DNA of 64,000 nucleotides from Symbiodinium natans (taxonomy: Eukaryota > Sar > Dinophyceae > Suessiales > Symbiodiniaceae). The translations under genes were made by a program, and so were the position numbers. Under the pieces are notes generated by a model. The model worked only from the letters and a program-made list of their open reading frames with translations. It made no database searches and was not told the origin of the DNA. The stretch lies in NCBI GenBank assembly GCA_905221605.1, contig CAJNDS010001558.1, positions 541,001-605,000 on the forward strand. Reading direction: 5' to 3'. Shown piece after piece: positions 20,065-30,058 of this stretch. Position 1 is the first letter of the stretch. Each line of letters begins with the position of its first letter.

Positions 20065-20383
20065 CTAAAGGTTTGGGGTTGAGGGTTCGGGGTTGAGGGT
20101 GCTTGGGTGGAAGGTTTGAAGGTTTGGGGCTCTACGATGTTTAGGATTTAGGGCTTGAGGTTTAGGGTTATTAGAGGTTTAGGGTTCTAAGGTTTAGGAG
20201 TTCTACGGTTTCGGGTTCGGGGCGAAGCCTAAGCCCAAAAAAGGACCTAATAGGACGTAAGGTCTAGGATACTGATGCTTGAGGGCTTGGGGGGGGGGGG
20301 GGGGGTGTGGTGGATTTGCGAGGCTTCGGGGGTGGGTTGAGCGTTTTGGGGCTTGGGGTTTTAGGGTTTAGCGAGGTCTGTGC

Positions 20384-20510
20384 CTGGGGCATTTTCTTCT
20401 TCCTTTCGGCATTGGGGGGCTCTAGGGAGTGATTTGAGACCACGGGAGGAGAAGCCTCACAGCTACCCTGGACTTCTGGCTTATAGAGCAGACTCCAGCG
20501 CGCAGGTGTC
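20384..20510 (-). CDS. Exon-like segment
   Basis: Minus frame YKPEVQGSCEASPPVVSNHS then LEPPNAERKKKMPQ, between ATCCTGAG| and a GC donor CAG|GCACAG. A plus-strand frame over the same bases is also open. Confidence 0.4.
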
Positions 20511-20625
20511 CTCAGGATTCTGGGGGCTTCTGGGCTTGGGGCTAGAGTTTGACGGTGGGATGGTGCAAGGCTTGTATATAGGGATTAAAGTTTAGGTTTA
20601 GATGGGCGCACGCCTGAATCCTAAC

Positions 20626-20729
20626 AGAGCGTTCAGGGTTTTGGGATTCCTTGGCTTGTGCCACCAAATGCCGACTGCAGCCGGGCGGCATGCGAACTAA
20701 CTTCTGCTCGATGCGCGCCTCTGCCGTGG
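20626..20729 (-). CDS. Exon-like segment
   Basis: Minus frame TAEARIEQKLVRMPPGCSRH then LVAQAKESQNPERS, between GCAAAG| and |GTTAGG. Charged and GC3-biased. Confidence 0.45.
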
Positions 20730-20999
20730 CTTTGCTTCAGCTCTTTTGGGGGCCTTTGGGGAGCTTGGGAACTTCCGGGTTTGAGGTTCCAGCTTTAAGG
20801 CGCTTTGAGTGTATTTCGGAAGGGGGGCGGGACCCAACCAAAAAACTGCGGGAAAAGACGACGGTTGCACGAATCAACACAAAAGCTGAGCTGTGGAAAA
20901 TTCGATGTTGTTGGGGGTTTGACCAAGGGTTTACCCTAAACCCTAAACCCTAAACCCTGGTCCCCAAAGAAAACATGGTCCGCAGGTATCAGGGCATCA

Positions 21000-21152
21000 G
21001 CCCCGGAGAAGACAGCACCCGGAACACAAGACGACTCGCACCGCCCTTACACAAAGCCCTCCAGGGCACAGAAACTGGCTGTTCTGGAGCTGCATGACAT
21101 GTGCTTACAGGAGCCTAGTTCGGCTAGGGGGTGCTTGTGGCGTCAGGTCTTC
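21000..21152 (+). CDS. Exon-like segment, probably plus strand
   Basis: Plus frame APEKTAPGTQDDSHRPYTKP then SRAQKLAVLELHDMCLQEPS, ending CGTCAG|GTCTTC. The minus frames carry stops, so this island favours the plus strand, unlike most others. Confidence 0.4.
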
Positions 21153-21202
21153 GGGCTTAGGGTTTACTGGGGGCTTGGGCTTCGTAGGGTGTGGGGGTCT
21201 CA

Positions 21203-21622
21203 ATATTATTATAATTATTATTATTATCATTATTATTATCATCATTATCATCATTATTATTTTTTTACTTTTTTTTTACTATTACTATTACTATTTCTAT
21301 TTCTATTACTATTACTATTACTATTACTATTACTATTACTATTACTATTATCATTATGATTATGAATATTACGAGTACGATTACGACTACTAGTATTGCT
21401 GTTACTAGTATTACCATTACAAGTATTACTGATCTTATTACTAGTAGTACTAGTCTTACTATTATTACTATTATTACTGTTATTATTATTACTACTATTA
21501 CTATTGCTATTATTACTACTATTACTGTTATTATTATTACTACTATTACTATTGCTATTATTACTACTATTACTGTTATTATTATTATTACTACTATTAC
21601 TATTGCTATTACTGCTGTTGTT
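21203..21622. repeat. ATT/ACT trinucleotide-rich low-complexity tract
   Basis: About 420 bp of TTA, ACT, ATC and TAC triplets with higher-order blocks near 21470-21610. It gives poly-I/T/L and poly-N/S frames, which I regard as non-coding. Confidence 0.9.
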
Positions 21623-21724
21623 TTTTAACCCCTCCCCCATTGCCTGCATTGAGGTCGGCGTGTTGTCGCTTCGCCGCCTGGCGGTTTGGACCCGGAGCCC
21701 CAGGAGTCGACCCGATCACGGGGG

Positions 21725-21812
21725 TTGAGGGTTTAGGGTTTAGGGTTTAGGGTTGATGGCTTAGGGTTTAGGGTTTAGGGTTTAGGGTTTAGGGTTTAGG
21801 GTTGATGGCTTA
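21725..21812 (+). repeat. Telomere-like TTTAGGG array, duplicated block
   Basis: Two TTTAGGG blocks each ending GGGTTGATGGCTTA (21751 and 21802), so array plus flank was duplicated. Confidence 0.85.
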
Positions 21813-21833
21813 TAGAGGGCCGGGTAGAGGGTT

Positions 21834-21971
21834 ACTTGGAGGTTCATGGTACTTATTTACCAGTCATGGCTGCACTTATGACAGACTTATAAGCCCCTGA
21901 AGTGCCCGAATATGGTTACAATTGTTGTAAGTACAGTTAGTCCTGGGTTAAGAAGTACCCTGAACCGCCAA
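21834..21971. mobile_element. MITE-like palindrome, family M2
   Basis: ACTTGGAGGTTCATGGTACTT at the left, AAGTACCCTGAACCGCCA at the right; inner arms carry CTTATAAGCCCC and TAAGTACAGTTAG. Copies at 24949, 55047, 61055 and 61721; 53354 is a likely relative. Confidence 0.75.
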
Positions 21972-22195
21972 ACGCACATCCCCATCATCCCCACACCCAT
22001 GTCACCTCAACCCTAGGCCCCAACACCACCCCCCCCTCCTGGCCAGAAAAATAGGAAGAAACATGACAATAAACCTGGGTTTTCCGATGCCCTACTAACA
22101 TGTGGGAATGAGGGTCCTACTGCGCACCCTAAACTACACCCTAAATCTCAATTCCCCCTTCCCTTCCACCTCCCACCACCATCCCCCACACAAGA

Positions 22196-22246
22196 GACAC
22201 ACACACACACACACACACACAACCCGCGAGCGTGCGCGCGCGCACA
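22196..22246. repeat. (CA)n and (GC)n microsatellite
   Basis: ACACAC tract of ~26 bp followed by alternating GCGCGC. Confidence 0.9.
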
Positions 22247-22259
22247 TGCATACAGACCC

Positions 22260-22438
22260 ACATAACCCTAAACCCCAAACGCTGAACACTAACCCTGAAC
22301 CCCCAACCCTGAACCCCCAACCCTCAGCCCTCAACCTCGAACCCTAAACCCTCAAACCTAAACCCTGAACCCTCAAACTCTACCCCTAAACCCTAAACCC
22401 TAAACCCTGAACCCTAAACCCTAAACCCTAAACCCTAC
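22260..22438 (-). repeat. Telomere-like CCCTAAA array, variant-rich
   Basis: CCCTGAA, CCCCCAA, CCCTCAA and CCCTAAA units; the last CCCTAC unit is the donor of the next exon. Confidence 0.85.
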
Positions 22439-22508
22439 GCAGCCCAATGTGGGTCAGCCGAGGGCAGCGCTGCGACGGCTTGGCGGTGGCCTTGGGAACA
22501 CCCCATAC
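22439..22508 (-). CDS. Exon-like segment with telomeric donor
   Basis: Minus frame MGCSQGHRQAVAALPSADPH then WA, between ACTTCCAG| and GC|GTAGGGTTTAGGG. A CCCTAAA array lies on its left and TTTAGGG on its right. Confidence 0.5.
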
Positions 22509-22752
22509 CTGGAAGTTTCTCGGGGTTTAGGGTTTAGGGTTTAGGGTTTAGGGTTTAGGGTTGAGGGTTTAGAGTTTAGGGCTTAGGGTTTAGGGTTTAG
22601 GGTTTAGGGGTAGAGTTTGAGGTAAGGCTGAGATGAGGGTGGAGGGTTGGGGGTTGGGGGCTTATAGGTTTTTTTGGGGGCTTGGGGCTTCAGATAGTGA
22701 GGGTTGGGGATCATGGGGTTGTTTCCAGGGCCTTGGGGCTTCCTACACCACC

Positions 22753-22862
22753 TACCCTAAACCCTAAACCCTAAACCCTGAACCCTGAACCCTGAACCCT
22801 GAACCCTGAACCCTGAACCCTGAACCCTGAACCCTAAACCCTAAACCCTAAACCCTAAACCT
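22753..22862 (-). repeat. Telomere-like array with CCCTGAA block
   Basis: CCCTAAA at both ends encloses about nine CCCTGAA heptamers (22776-22838). Confidence 0.95.
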
Positions 22863-22919
22863 ACGCCACCTACAGCCGAAGCCCTAAAGCCTGATTCGGG
22901 AGTGGTGTGGGCGAACCAC

Positions 22920-22971
22920 CCTGTGCTACCGGCCGCATGCGGTTTGGGGTGTTGGGTTCTACCTTGGCCAT
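22920..22971 (-). CDS. Possible first exon
   Basis: ATG-initiated minus frame MAKVEPNTPNRMRPVAQ ending CACAGG|GTGGTT. The frame is open upstream, so the start is uncertain. Confidence 0.35.
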
Positions 22972-23554
22972 GCGCCCTCGGCCCTGAAACCCTAAACCCT
23001 AAACCCTAAAACCCTAAACCCTAAACCCTACAGTAACCCGATGAACCCATAATGCCTTAAACCCTGAATCGCCTGATGAGCCGGCGCTTTGCCTTTTGGA
23101 GACTTGGGGTCTCCTTCCGGCATCTCTTTCACCTGGTTCAGGGTTTAGGGTTCAGGGTTCAGGGTTTAGGGTTCAGGGTTCAGGGTTTAGGGTTCAGGGT
23201 CCTGTTGCTCTTATCATTGTGAGGGAGTCTGAACAAAGCCGCCCCAGAAGGGAACCTAAAGCAGGACGGCCCATAGGAAACTAGGGTTTCAGGGTTTAGG
23301 GTTTAAAGTCTAAGGCTGGTCGGTTTAGTTTTGGGGCGTCTCCTTCACATGAAGGCGGGCGGGGGCGGACGGAGGGCAAGAAACTTGTGCTCAGGGTTTG
23401 TACACTTTGCTGTTCTTCGTTCATTGGAAACCCTAGCACCCCTTTCCTGGAACCCTAAACCCTAAACCATAAAACCCTAAACCCTCTGTGCACCTCCCCT
23501 CAACCCCTCGACCCCCTCAACCCCTGTCTAAATCTCCAGACCCCTCCACCAACT

Positions 23555-23608
23555 TCAGGCGCACGCCTTGGTGATGTCAATTTTCAGCTGGCTCTTCCAG
23601 TCAGGAAC
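23555..23608 (-). CDS. Probable terminal exon
   Basis: VPDWKSQLKIDITKACA followed by TGA (23555-23557), 18 codons including the stop, directly after TTGTGCTAG|. GC3-biased and in clean phase. Gene unknown. Confidence 0.5.
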   Translation of the reverse strand, partial: VPDWKSQLKIDITKACA

Positions 23609-23879
23609 CTAGCACAAGTGGGTAGTTCTCTAAATTTGGGTCCCCTCTGAGGGTTGCGGGGGGGGGGGGGGGGGGGGAGTGTCCCTCGCATAACCCTCAG
23701 CCCTCAGCCCTGATCCCTAAACCGTAAACCCTAAACTCTAAACCCTAAACCCTAGACCCTAACCCTCCGCCCTAAACCCTTTATAAGGTGCCTTACTATA
23801 TATGGGCCCCAAAGGAACCCAACTGAGAGAACTAAACCCAAGCAAGGCTTTGGCGCAGACAGGGAGACATTCGGGCGCT

Positions 23880-23955
23880 GAGGGTTTAGGGTTTAGGGTT
23901 TAGGGTTTAGGGTTTAGGGTTTAGGGTTTAGGGTTTAGGGTTTAGGGTTTAGGGC
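23880..23955 (+). repeat. Telomere-like TTTAGGG array
   Basis: About ten pure heptamers. Confidence 0.95.
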
Positions 23956-24076
23956 TTGTTGCGACCCCTTGGATCAACCCCTTGATTGTTCTTGCTACTT
24001 GCAAACGATCCTGGGTGTGTCGCTTCATGGGCCATCCCCGGGCTTCACATGGGTTAACATGACAGACTGCCTTGCG

Positions 24077-24178
24077 GACCAAATGAACCCTAACAGGGTT
24101 TCGGGTTTACATACCTGAATTATAGGGTTAAAAGTAGAAAAAGGGTAGATGACCCCGATGTTTGGGTCATCTGGTCTT
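24077..24178. mobile_element. MITE-like element, family M3
   Basis: GACCAAATGAACCCTAACAG and the inverse of GGGTCATCTGGTC. Shares the end and length of the 5807 and 6310 copies. Confidence 0.6.
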
Positions 24179-24182
24179 TAAG

Positions 24183-24288
24183 GTGGTGACAATATGGCCA
24201 CGAACGGATTGACATGTCATCTGCAAAACCATTCAGATCTGAAGCTTGCGCGGGTTTATTTGACCACCTTCTCAACGAACGAAGGACC
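24183..24288 (-). CDS. Exon-like segment
   Basis: Minus frame ASDLNGFADDMSIRSWPYCH next to the M3 element. Edges are not well defined. Confidence 0.3.
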
Positions 24289-24948
24289 CCCCCCCAAGTT
24301 CTGAAACTCAACTCCTAAACCCTAAACATGCAAACTCCTAAACCTAAACATGCAAACTCCTAAACCCTAAACATGCAAACTCCTAAACCCCTGCATGCCG
24401 GAACTCCAAAAAAACTCTTAACCCTGACTTCCCAAACTCCTAATAAACCCTAAGCTCCACATTCCAGAGCATCCTAACCCTAACTTTCCTAAACTCCCAG
24501 ATGCAAAGCTCTGAACTCCTGAACTCAGAAACCCGAACTCCGACAGTCAATTGCCCTAAACTGTTTCCCTCTCCTCAACTCCTAAACCCTAAACTTAGGG
24601 CCCTGTAGGGTTTCGGAGTTTGGGGTTTAGGGTTTCGGGATTGGGGTTTAGGGCTAGGGTTTAGGGTTTAGGTGTTAGGGTTTAGAGTTTAGGGTTTAGG
24701 TTTTAGGGTTTAGGAGCCTTGCAAGAGGGCGAGGGTGCCTTGTTGGTGCTGCGGGACCTTCCGGCACCGTGGAGGTTCTGTCCCCCCTGCTGAGCCTCAC
24801 AACAGGGTTTGGGGTTTAGGGCTAGGGTTTAGGGTTTAGGGTTTAGGGTTTAGGGTTTAGGGTTTCGGGTTCAGGGTTTCGGGTTTGCCCTAAACCCCGA
24901 GCCCCCCCCCCCCCCCCCCCCCAAGCCCTAAACCCCTCAAACCTCTGC

Positions 24949-25157
24949 ACTTGGAGGTTCAGGGTACTTCTTGACCCAATACTAACTGTACTTACAACCC
25001 AATTCTAATCATATTGGGGCGCTTAAGGGGCTTAAAAGTGGGTCATCAGTACAGGTATAATTGGACCCTAAACCCTAAACCCTAAACCTTGAAACCCTAA
25101 ACCCTAAACCCTAAACCTACAGTTATGATTGGTTAATAGGTAACATGAACCTCCAAG
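24949..25157. mobile_element. MITE-like element M2 interrupted by telomeric repeats
   Basis: CACTTGGAGGTTCAGGGTACTT at the left, TAACATGAACCTCCAAG at the right. The usual internal sequence is broken by a CCCTAAA block (25066-25118). Confidence 0.7.
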
Positions 25158-25419
25158 CAGAGTCCGTGCCTGTCCGCCCCGAGCGGAGCGCGGCTCATGC
25201 GGCCTGGCAGGGGACATCCCTGGCTGAGGGCATTTCTTGGGGCCATATGTCTAGGGTTCAGGGTTTGGGGTTTAGGGTTTAGGGCTTGGGGTTTAGGGTT
25301 TGGGGTCTGGGGTTTAGGGTCAAGGGGTTTGGGGTCTGAGCTTTAGGGCGAAGCCTCCACCCTAGAGGATTGAATTAACCCTCTCACCCTGAGCCGCATT
25401 GGGTTTAGGGTTGAGGGTT

Positions 25420-25498
25420 GAGGACTTTCAGGGTTGGGGATTTAGGGTTTAGGGTTTAGGGTTTAGGGTTTAGGGTTTAGGGTTAGGGTTTAGGGCAG
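25420..25498 (+). repeat. Telomere-like TTTAGGG array
   Basis: About eight TTTAGGG units after a degenerate start. Confidence 0.9.
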
Positions 25499-25504
25499 GG
25501 TAAC

Positions 25505-25589
25505 CGGGGATGGTGGACTCCAAGCCCAGCCGCCTGACAAGCAACCCCACGGGGCTTAGGGTGTAGGGTTCGCCGCCAAGTCCTGGATG
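25505..25589 (-). CDS. Exon-like segment with telomeric acceptor
   Basis: Minus frame HPGLGGEPYTLSPVGLLVRR then LGLESTIP. The acceptor AACCCTAG| is the last unit of the array at 25590; donor CCCCG|GTTACC. Confidence 0.5.
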
Positions 25590-25648
25590 CTAGGGTTTAG
25601 GGTTTAGGGTTTAGGGTTTAGGGTTTAGGGTTTAGGGTTTAGGGTTTA
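25590..25648 (+). repeat. Telomere-like TTTAGGG array
   Basis: Eight pure heptamers. Read on the minus strand it ends in CCCTAG|, the acceptor of the 25505 exon. Confidence 0.95.
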
Positions 25649-25651
25649 GGG

Positions 25652-25735
25652 CGTAACAAAAGACTATGGGGTGAAGAGCCGGGACCAGAGCACCAGGGCG
25701 ATCTTACGACTTCGGGTCTCAGGGTTGGCGGGATG
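25652..25735 (-). CDS. Exon-like segment
   Basis: Minus frame IPPTLRPEVVRSPWCSGPGS then SPHSLL, after GTTTAG|GC. Confidence 0.4.
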
Positions 25736-25737
25736 CC

Positions 25738-25930
25738 TAAACCCCAAACCCTAATCCCAAACCCTAAAGCCTGAATCCTGTAAAACCCTAAACCCCAAAC
25801 CCTAAACCCGAAACCCTAAACCCCAAGCCCTAAGCCCAAACCCTAAACCCCAAACCAGAAACCCCAAACCCTAAACCCCAAACCCTAAACCCCAAACCCT
25901 AAACCCCAAACCCTAAACCCCAAACCAGAA
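25738..25930 (-). repeat. Telomere-like array alternating CCCTAAA and CCCCAAA
   Basis: 25855-25928 is a 14-bp higher-order repeat of CCCTAAACCCCAAA. Confidence 0.9.
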
Positions 25931-25935
25931 AACCG

Positions 25936-26040
25936 GCTCTCATTCACTCCACGGCGATTTATGCAGCCCCCTTTGACCGGCGCCGCACGCGCTTGGTGCC
26001 ACCTCGGCAAGCAGGAGGGGGTCGGGGGACCCGAGCGAGG
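25936..26040 (-). CDS. Exon-like segment
   Basis: Minus frame RSGPPTPSCLPRWHQARAAP then VKGGCINRRGVNESR, ending |GTTTTCTGG at the adjoining array. Confidence 0.35.
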
Positions 26041-26235
26041 CTCAAGGGGAGGGTTTAGGGTTTAGGGCCTAGTTTAGGGTTTCGGGTTTCGGGTTTAGGG
26101 CTAGGGTTTAGGGCTTAGGGTTTGGGGTTTGGGGCTTCAAGGGTTTAGGGTTTTAGAGGTTTCAGGGTTTAGGGTTTCCGCGGTTTGGGTTAAGGCCAGC
26201 ATTCACCCATCACGCCTCGGGATCCTAAGTCTTAC

Positions 26236-26300
26236 ATCTTGGTCTAACCTCTCGATCTCCGAGTAAAACCCCTGATATTCTTCAGACCATTCCTTCGCCT
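26236..26300 (-). CDS. Exon-like segment whose acceptor is duplicated
   Basis: Minus frame EAKEWSEEYQGFYSEIERLD then QD, between CCTAG| and GAT|GTAAGA. The acceptor and the first 13 exon bases lie in a 28-bp word repeated beyond the telomeric array (26421-26448). Confidence 0.55.
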
Positions 26301-26317
26301 CTAGGACCTAGGAACTG

Positions 26318-26420
26318 AACCCTAAACCCTAAACCCTAAACCCTAAACCCTAAACCCCAAACCCTAAACCCTAAACCCTAAACCCTAAACCCTAAACCCT
26401 AAACCCTAAACCCTAAACCG
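26318..26420 (-). repeat. Telomere-like array inside an exact 28-bp duplication
   Basis: About fourteen CCCTAAA units. The 28 bases at 26290-26317 recur exactly at 26421-26448, resembling a target-site duplication. Confidence 0.95.
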
Positions 26421-26994
26421 TTCCTTCGCCTCTAGGACCTAGGAACTGTACCATCATGAGTCTTTCCACGTGACAGGAACTCTCTTGGCAAGGAACCCTC
26501 CCTCTCGGGACCCCAACATGAGATTCTCCATTCACTTCCCTGTAGATCCTTAAGAAACCCAACAAAGAAACCGTACCAGGAGCTCCTGTTGGTAGACCGT
26601 GCGCGTGCGCTTCTTTCACTGTGACACCTTGGAATTTTGTGCCAGGAACATTGACGGGATAATGCTATTAGCAGGTACAAGACCCGCGGTATAGGGTTTA
26701 GGGGCTCAGGCTGCAAGAGAGCCACAGCAACCCCAAATGCTCACCAGATTGTGGGGTTTTAGGGTGTAGGGTTTAGGGCCCAGATCTCGACTCTCAACTC
26801 TAAACCCTTGGAAAAGCCCCGCAAAACCAGGACCCCCAGAGCCTTTCCCTAAACCCTAAACCCTAAACCCTAAACCCTAAAAACCTAAATCCCACCAATC
26901 CAGGGCGGGGGCTTTTCGTGGGCTCCTGCGACTCGTCCCCTGACCGCGGGCAACTGGTCAACCCCAAGCCCTTATAAAATACCTACCTGAAGGG

Positions 26995-27038
26995 CTTAGG
27001 GTTTAGGGTTTAGGGTTTAGGGTTTAGGGTTTAGGGCA
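26995..27038 (+). repeat. Telomere-like TTTAGGG array
   Basis: Six pure heptamers. Confidence 0.9.
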
Positions 27039-27251
27039 ACTACTAAACTTGAACCCTGCGCCTTAAAGGGTAGAGGGTTTAGGTGTCACATCATGGGGGA
27101 GGGGGCGGGGGGGGGTATACCAACCCTGAAACCCCCAACCCCCCAACCCTAAAGTGCAACATTTCAGGCAACGCCTTGGACCCCCAGTAACCTAGGAATA
27201 ATAAGGGCTCCTTTTTTGGTATTGGGTCGTTTTATAAGGAACCTAAGATCC

Positions 27252-27363
27252 CCTAAACCCTAAACCCTAAACCCTAAACCCTAAACCCTAAACCCTAAAC
27301 CCTAAACCCTAAACCCTAAACCCTAAACCCTGAACCCTGAACCCTGAACCCTGAACCCTGAAC
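27252..27363 (-). repeat. Telomere-like array with CCCTGAA block
   Basis: Eleven CCCTAAA then five CCCTGAA heptamers. Confidence 0.95.
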
Positions 27364-27709
27364 TGTCCACGGCTTAGGGTCTCGGATCAGGGGGATCCTT
27401 CACTCCCAGGCGCCTTGCCATCAGAATAACCCCGCTGACAAATCAGAAGCATGCTTGACATGAACGAATCAGCCTGAGCAACTTCCACAGCCCTAAACCC
27501 TAAACCCTAAACCCTAAATCCCAAACCCTAAACCCTAAACCCTAAACCCTAATCCTTCAGGGGCCAAGCGATTCCTGAGGTCGGGAGATTCGGAAGTCTT
27601 CATCATGACCATCCGCATCCCCCAACCAAATCCTAGGCCGCCCCTAGCCCCGATGCCCTCAACTTTTTTCAGGGTTGAGCCCGAAGCCTTACATTCCAGA
27701 CTCCAGCTC

Positions 27710-27916
27710 AACCCCAAACCCCAAACCCCAAACCCCTAAACCCCAAACCCCCAACCCGAAACCCCAAACCCTAAACCCCAAACCCCAAACCCGAAACCCC
27801 AAACCCGAAACCCCAAACCCGAAACCTCAGACCCCAAACCCGAAACCCCAAACCCTAGGCCCTAAACCCTAAACCCCAAACCCTAAACCCTACACCCCAA
27901 ACCCTAAACCCTAAAC
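27710..27916 (-). repeat. Telomere-like array rich in CCCCAAA and CCCGAAA
   Basis: Blocks of CCCCAAA, CCCGAAA and CCCTAAA. The NPKPQTP frame here is a repeat artefact. Confidence 0.9.
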
Positions 27917-27957
27917 GCTCTGAACCTGCCTTCGGGGCTTGCGATCGGGTCCTGCAG
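27917..27957 (-). CDS. Exon-like segment with GTTTAGGG donor
   Basis: Minus frame LQDPIASPEGRFRA between TGGGAG| and GAGC|GTTTAGGG. The frame is open upstream through NFLGNWE. Confidence 0.45.
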
Positions 27958-27974
27958 CTCCCAGTTGCCCAGAA

Positions 27975-28035
27975 AGTTTAGGGTTTAGGGTTTAGGGTTT
28001 AGGGTTTAAGGTTTAGGGTTTAGGGTTTAGGGCTA
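27975..28035 (+). repeat. Telomere-like TTTAGGG array
   Basis: About eight heptamers with one TTTAAGG. Confidence 0.9.
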
Positions 28036-28255
28036 GGGTTGTGGCTTCTTGGGGTTGAGGGTCCAGGGTTGGGGGGTTTGAGGCGTATGATTGCAGGGCC
28101 TCCTAAGATGTTTAAGCCGCCACAGTCCACATCATCCCTCCCTCCTAAACCCTGAAACCTAAACCCTAATTCCTGAAACCTAAGCCCTAAGACCTAAACC
28201 GTAGACCCCAAACCCTAAACCCTGAACCCTAAACCCTAAACCCCGCACCCTAAAC

Positions 28256-28301
28256 TCGAAAAGCGCAAGCTCAGCTGGGATGGCGGAGATCGACTCCGAA
28301 T
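28256..28301 (-). CDS. Short exon-like segment with GTTTAGGG donor
   Basis: Minus frame SESISAIPAELALF after a pyrimidine-rich acceptor TTCTTCCTGTCAAG| and before CGA|GTTTAGGG. Confidence 0.5.
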
Positions 28302-28379
28302 CTTGACAGGAAGAACCGTACCTCAAGCACCCCCCTTAACCCGAAACCCTAAACCCTATAAACCCTCAACCCAAACCCA

Positions 28380-28472
28380 AATGGGGCTGTACGAGAATAA
28401 GGGACCCCTGATGTAGACCCCGCCAAGTAGGATTCCCTTATAATCAGAACCCCTACAAGGTACCCCTAATCT
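28380..28472 (-). mobile_element. MITE-like element, family M8
   Basis: Inverse-complement relative of 48505-48609: shares ATTAGGGGTACCTT, ATCCTACT and GGGGTCTA in the same order. Confidence 0.6.
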
Positions 28473-28569
28473 CGGATTAAGGTTTAGGGTTTAGGTTTTA
28501 GGGTTTAGGGTTTAGGTTTTAGGGTTTAGGGTTTAGGGTTTAGGGACCGTTTGAGAAGGCCACGGGGCC

Positions 28570-28632
28570 TTATATGCGCTCCTCGTCGAAGGCGGGCAGC
28601 GCAGGGTCCAGGTCGGGCGGAGACGCGGCTTC
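28570..28632 (-). CDS. Probable terminal exon
   Basis: EAASPPDLDPALPAFDEERI followed by TAA (28570-28572), exactly 21 codons, after TTGGAAG|. Acidic and strongly GC3-biased. Confidence 0.5.
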   Translation of the reverse strand, partial: EAASPPDLDPALPAFDEERI

Positions 28633-28644
28633 CTTCCAACAGTT

Positions 28645-28985
28645 TCGGGTTCAGGGTCCAGGGTCCAGGGTCCAGGGTTTAGGGTTTAGGGTTTAGGGTT
28701 TAGGGTTAGGGTTTAGGGTTTAGGGTTTAGGGTTTAGGGTTTAGGGTTTAGGGTTTAGGGTTTAGGGTTTAGGGTTTAGGGTTTAGGGTTTAGGGTTTAG
28801 GGTTTAGGGTTTAGGGTTTAGGGTTTAGGGTTTAGGGTTTAGGGTTTAGGGTTTAGGGTTAGGGTTTAGGGTTTAGGGTTTAGGGTTTAGGGTTTAGGGT
28901 TTAGGGTTTAGGGTTTAGGGTTTAGGGTTTAGGGTTTAGGGTTTAGGGTTTAGGGTTTAGGGTTTAGGGTTTACGGTTTAGGGTA
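28645..28985 (+). repeat. Longest telomere-like TTTAGGG array
   Basis: About 45 heptamers, nearly pure TTTAGGG, preceded by three TCCAGGG units. Confidence 0.97.
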
Positions 28986-29005
28986 AAGCCCCTAAGGCCC
29001 CAAAC

Positions 29006-29066
29006 CCAATGCCTCATCTCCGCCGTCTTCATCTCCGCCGTTCCCGGCACCTGGAGGCTGCAAACT
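29006..29066 (-). CDS. Exon-like segment with acidic repeat
   Basis: Minus frame SLQPPGAGNGGDEDGGDEAL, containing a doubled GGDE, between TTCAG| and |GTTTGGGG. Confidence 0.45.
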
Positions 29067-29313
29067 CTGAAGAAGGGGGGGTTTAAGGGCTTAGGGTTTA
29101 GGGTTTAGGGCTTAGGGTTTAGGGTTTAGGGTTTAGGGCTTAGGGTTTAGGGTTTAGGGTGGGGCCTTGAAGTTGCTTAGGTTTTGGGCAGAGGGTGTGG
29201 GGCTTAGAGCATCCGGCCCCCTCAACCCTATGTTCTGGTTTCAGGTTTAGGGTTTCGGGTTTAATTAGGGTTTAGGGTTTAGGGTTTCGGGTTTAGGGTT
29301 TAGGGTTTAGGGT

Positions 29314-29399
29314 TTAGCGCCAGCCTCGCAGGTCCTCCACGCCCTCCACATCCCCAAGCGTCCGCTTCCGCGCGTGCGCGGCTGCCTCCGGAAGGCTCC
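29314..29399 (-). CDS. Possible terminal exon, stop at telomeric junction
   Basis: Minus frame SLPEAAAHARKRTLGDVEGV then EDLRGWR and TAA. The TAA is the first CGC-TAAACCC junction of the array. A GC donor (GAG|GCTGGC) before it is an alternative. Confidence 0.45.
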
Positions 29400-29499
29400 C
29401 TTGGGTTTTCGCCTTTAGGTTTCAAGGTTTAGGGTTTAAGGTTTATAATTTAGGGTTTTACTGAGTTTTCGGGTTTAGTGCTGAGGGCTTAGGATTTTC

Positions 29500-29830
29500 G
29501 AGGGCGTTTGGAACGCTGGTGACCCGTTCGTTGAGGGCTTTAGACCCCACCGGCGGAAGCTTACCGACTCAGCACGCAAGATTTATAAAGGCCGGCGGCC
29601 TCTTTATCTGTTACCCTTATACCTTAATTAGATACCCTAATAAGAACCCCAATATATGCCCCCATAAAACAGAACCCTACTTAAAGAGACCACCAACCCA
29701 GAAAAATGCAAGGTCGAAGTGTCAAGCTCAGGGGCGGAAGGGTCAAAGCTCGCGGGTTCAAGGCAAGTTCCGTTCTCTAATCCAGTGCTTCAAACAAAAA
29801 ACCTATAGACCCTTGCCGTAAGACCACGAC
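29500..29830. other. Repeat-poor AT-richer stretch
   Basis: A plus frame (29519-29821) includes HARFIKAGGLFICYPYTLIR. No splice-like edges fit well and composition is mixed. It may be a degenerate mobile element. Confidence 0.3.
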
Positions 29831-29981
29831 CCTGAACCCTGAACCCTAAACCCTAAACTCTACACTGATAAACTTTAAGCCCTAAACCCTAAACGCTAAA
29901 CAATGCTAAACACTTATAAACCCTAAGCCCCAGACACTTCTAAACCCTAAGCCCTAAGCCTTAAACCCTTAACCCTCCTAC

Positions 29982-30058
29982 GCTTCCGAAAGGCCTCTGC
30001 CGCCGCTGCACCTCCGCCCACCTTTGGCGGTAAGGTTGCGTGGAGTCCATGTCGGGAG
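29982..30058 (-). CDS. Exon-like segment
   Basis: Minus frame PDMDSTQPYRQRWAEVQRRQ then RPFGS, between CACCAAG| and AGC|GTAGGA. Confidence 0.45.

Noticed and set aside
21094-21728. Poly-Ile/Thr, poly-Leu and poly-Asn/Ser frames
   Set aside because: All arise from one ATT/ACT low-complexity tract read in different frames.
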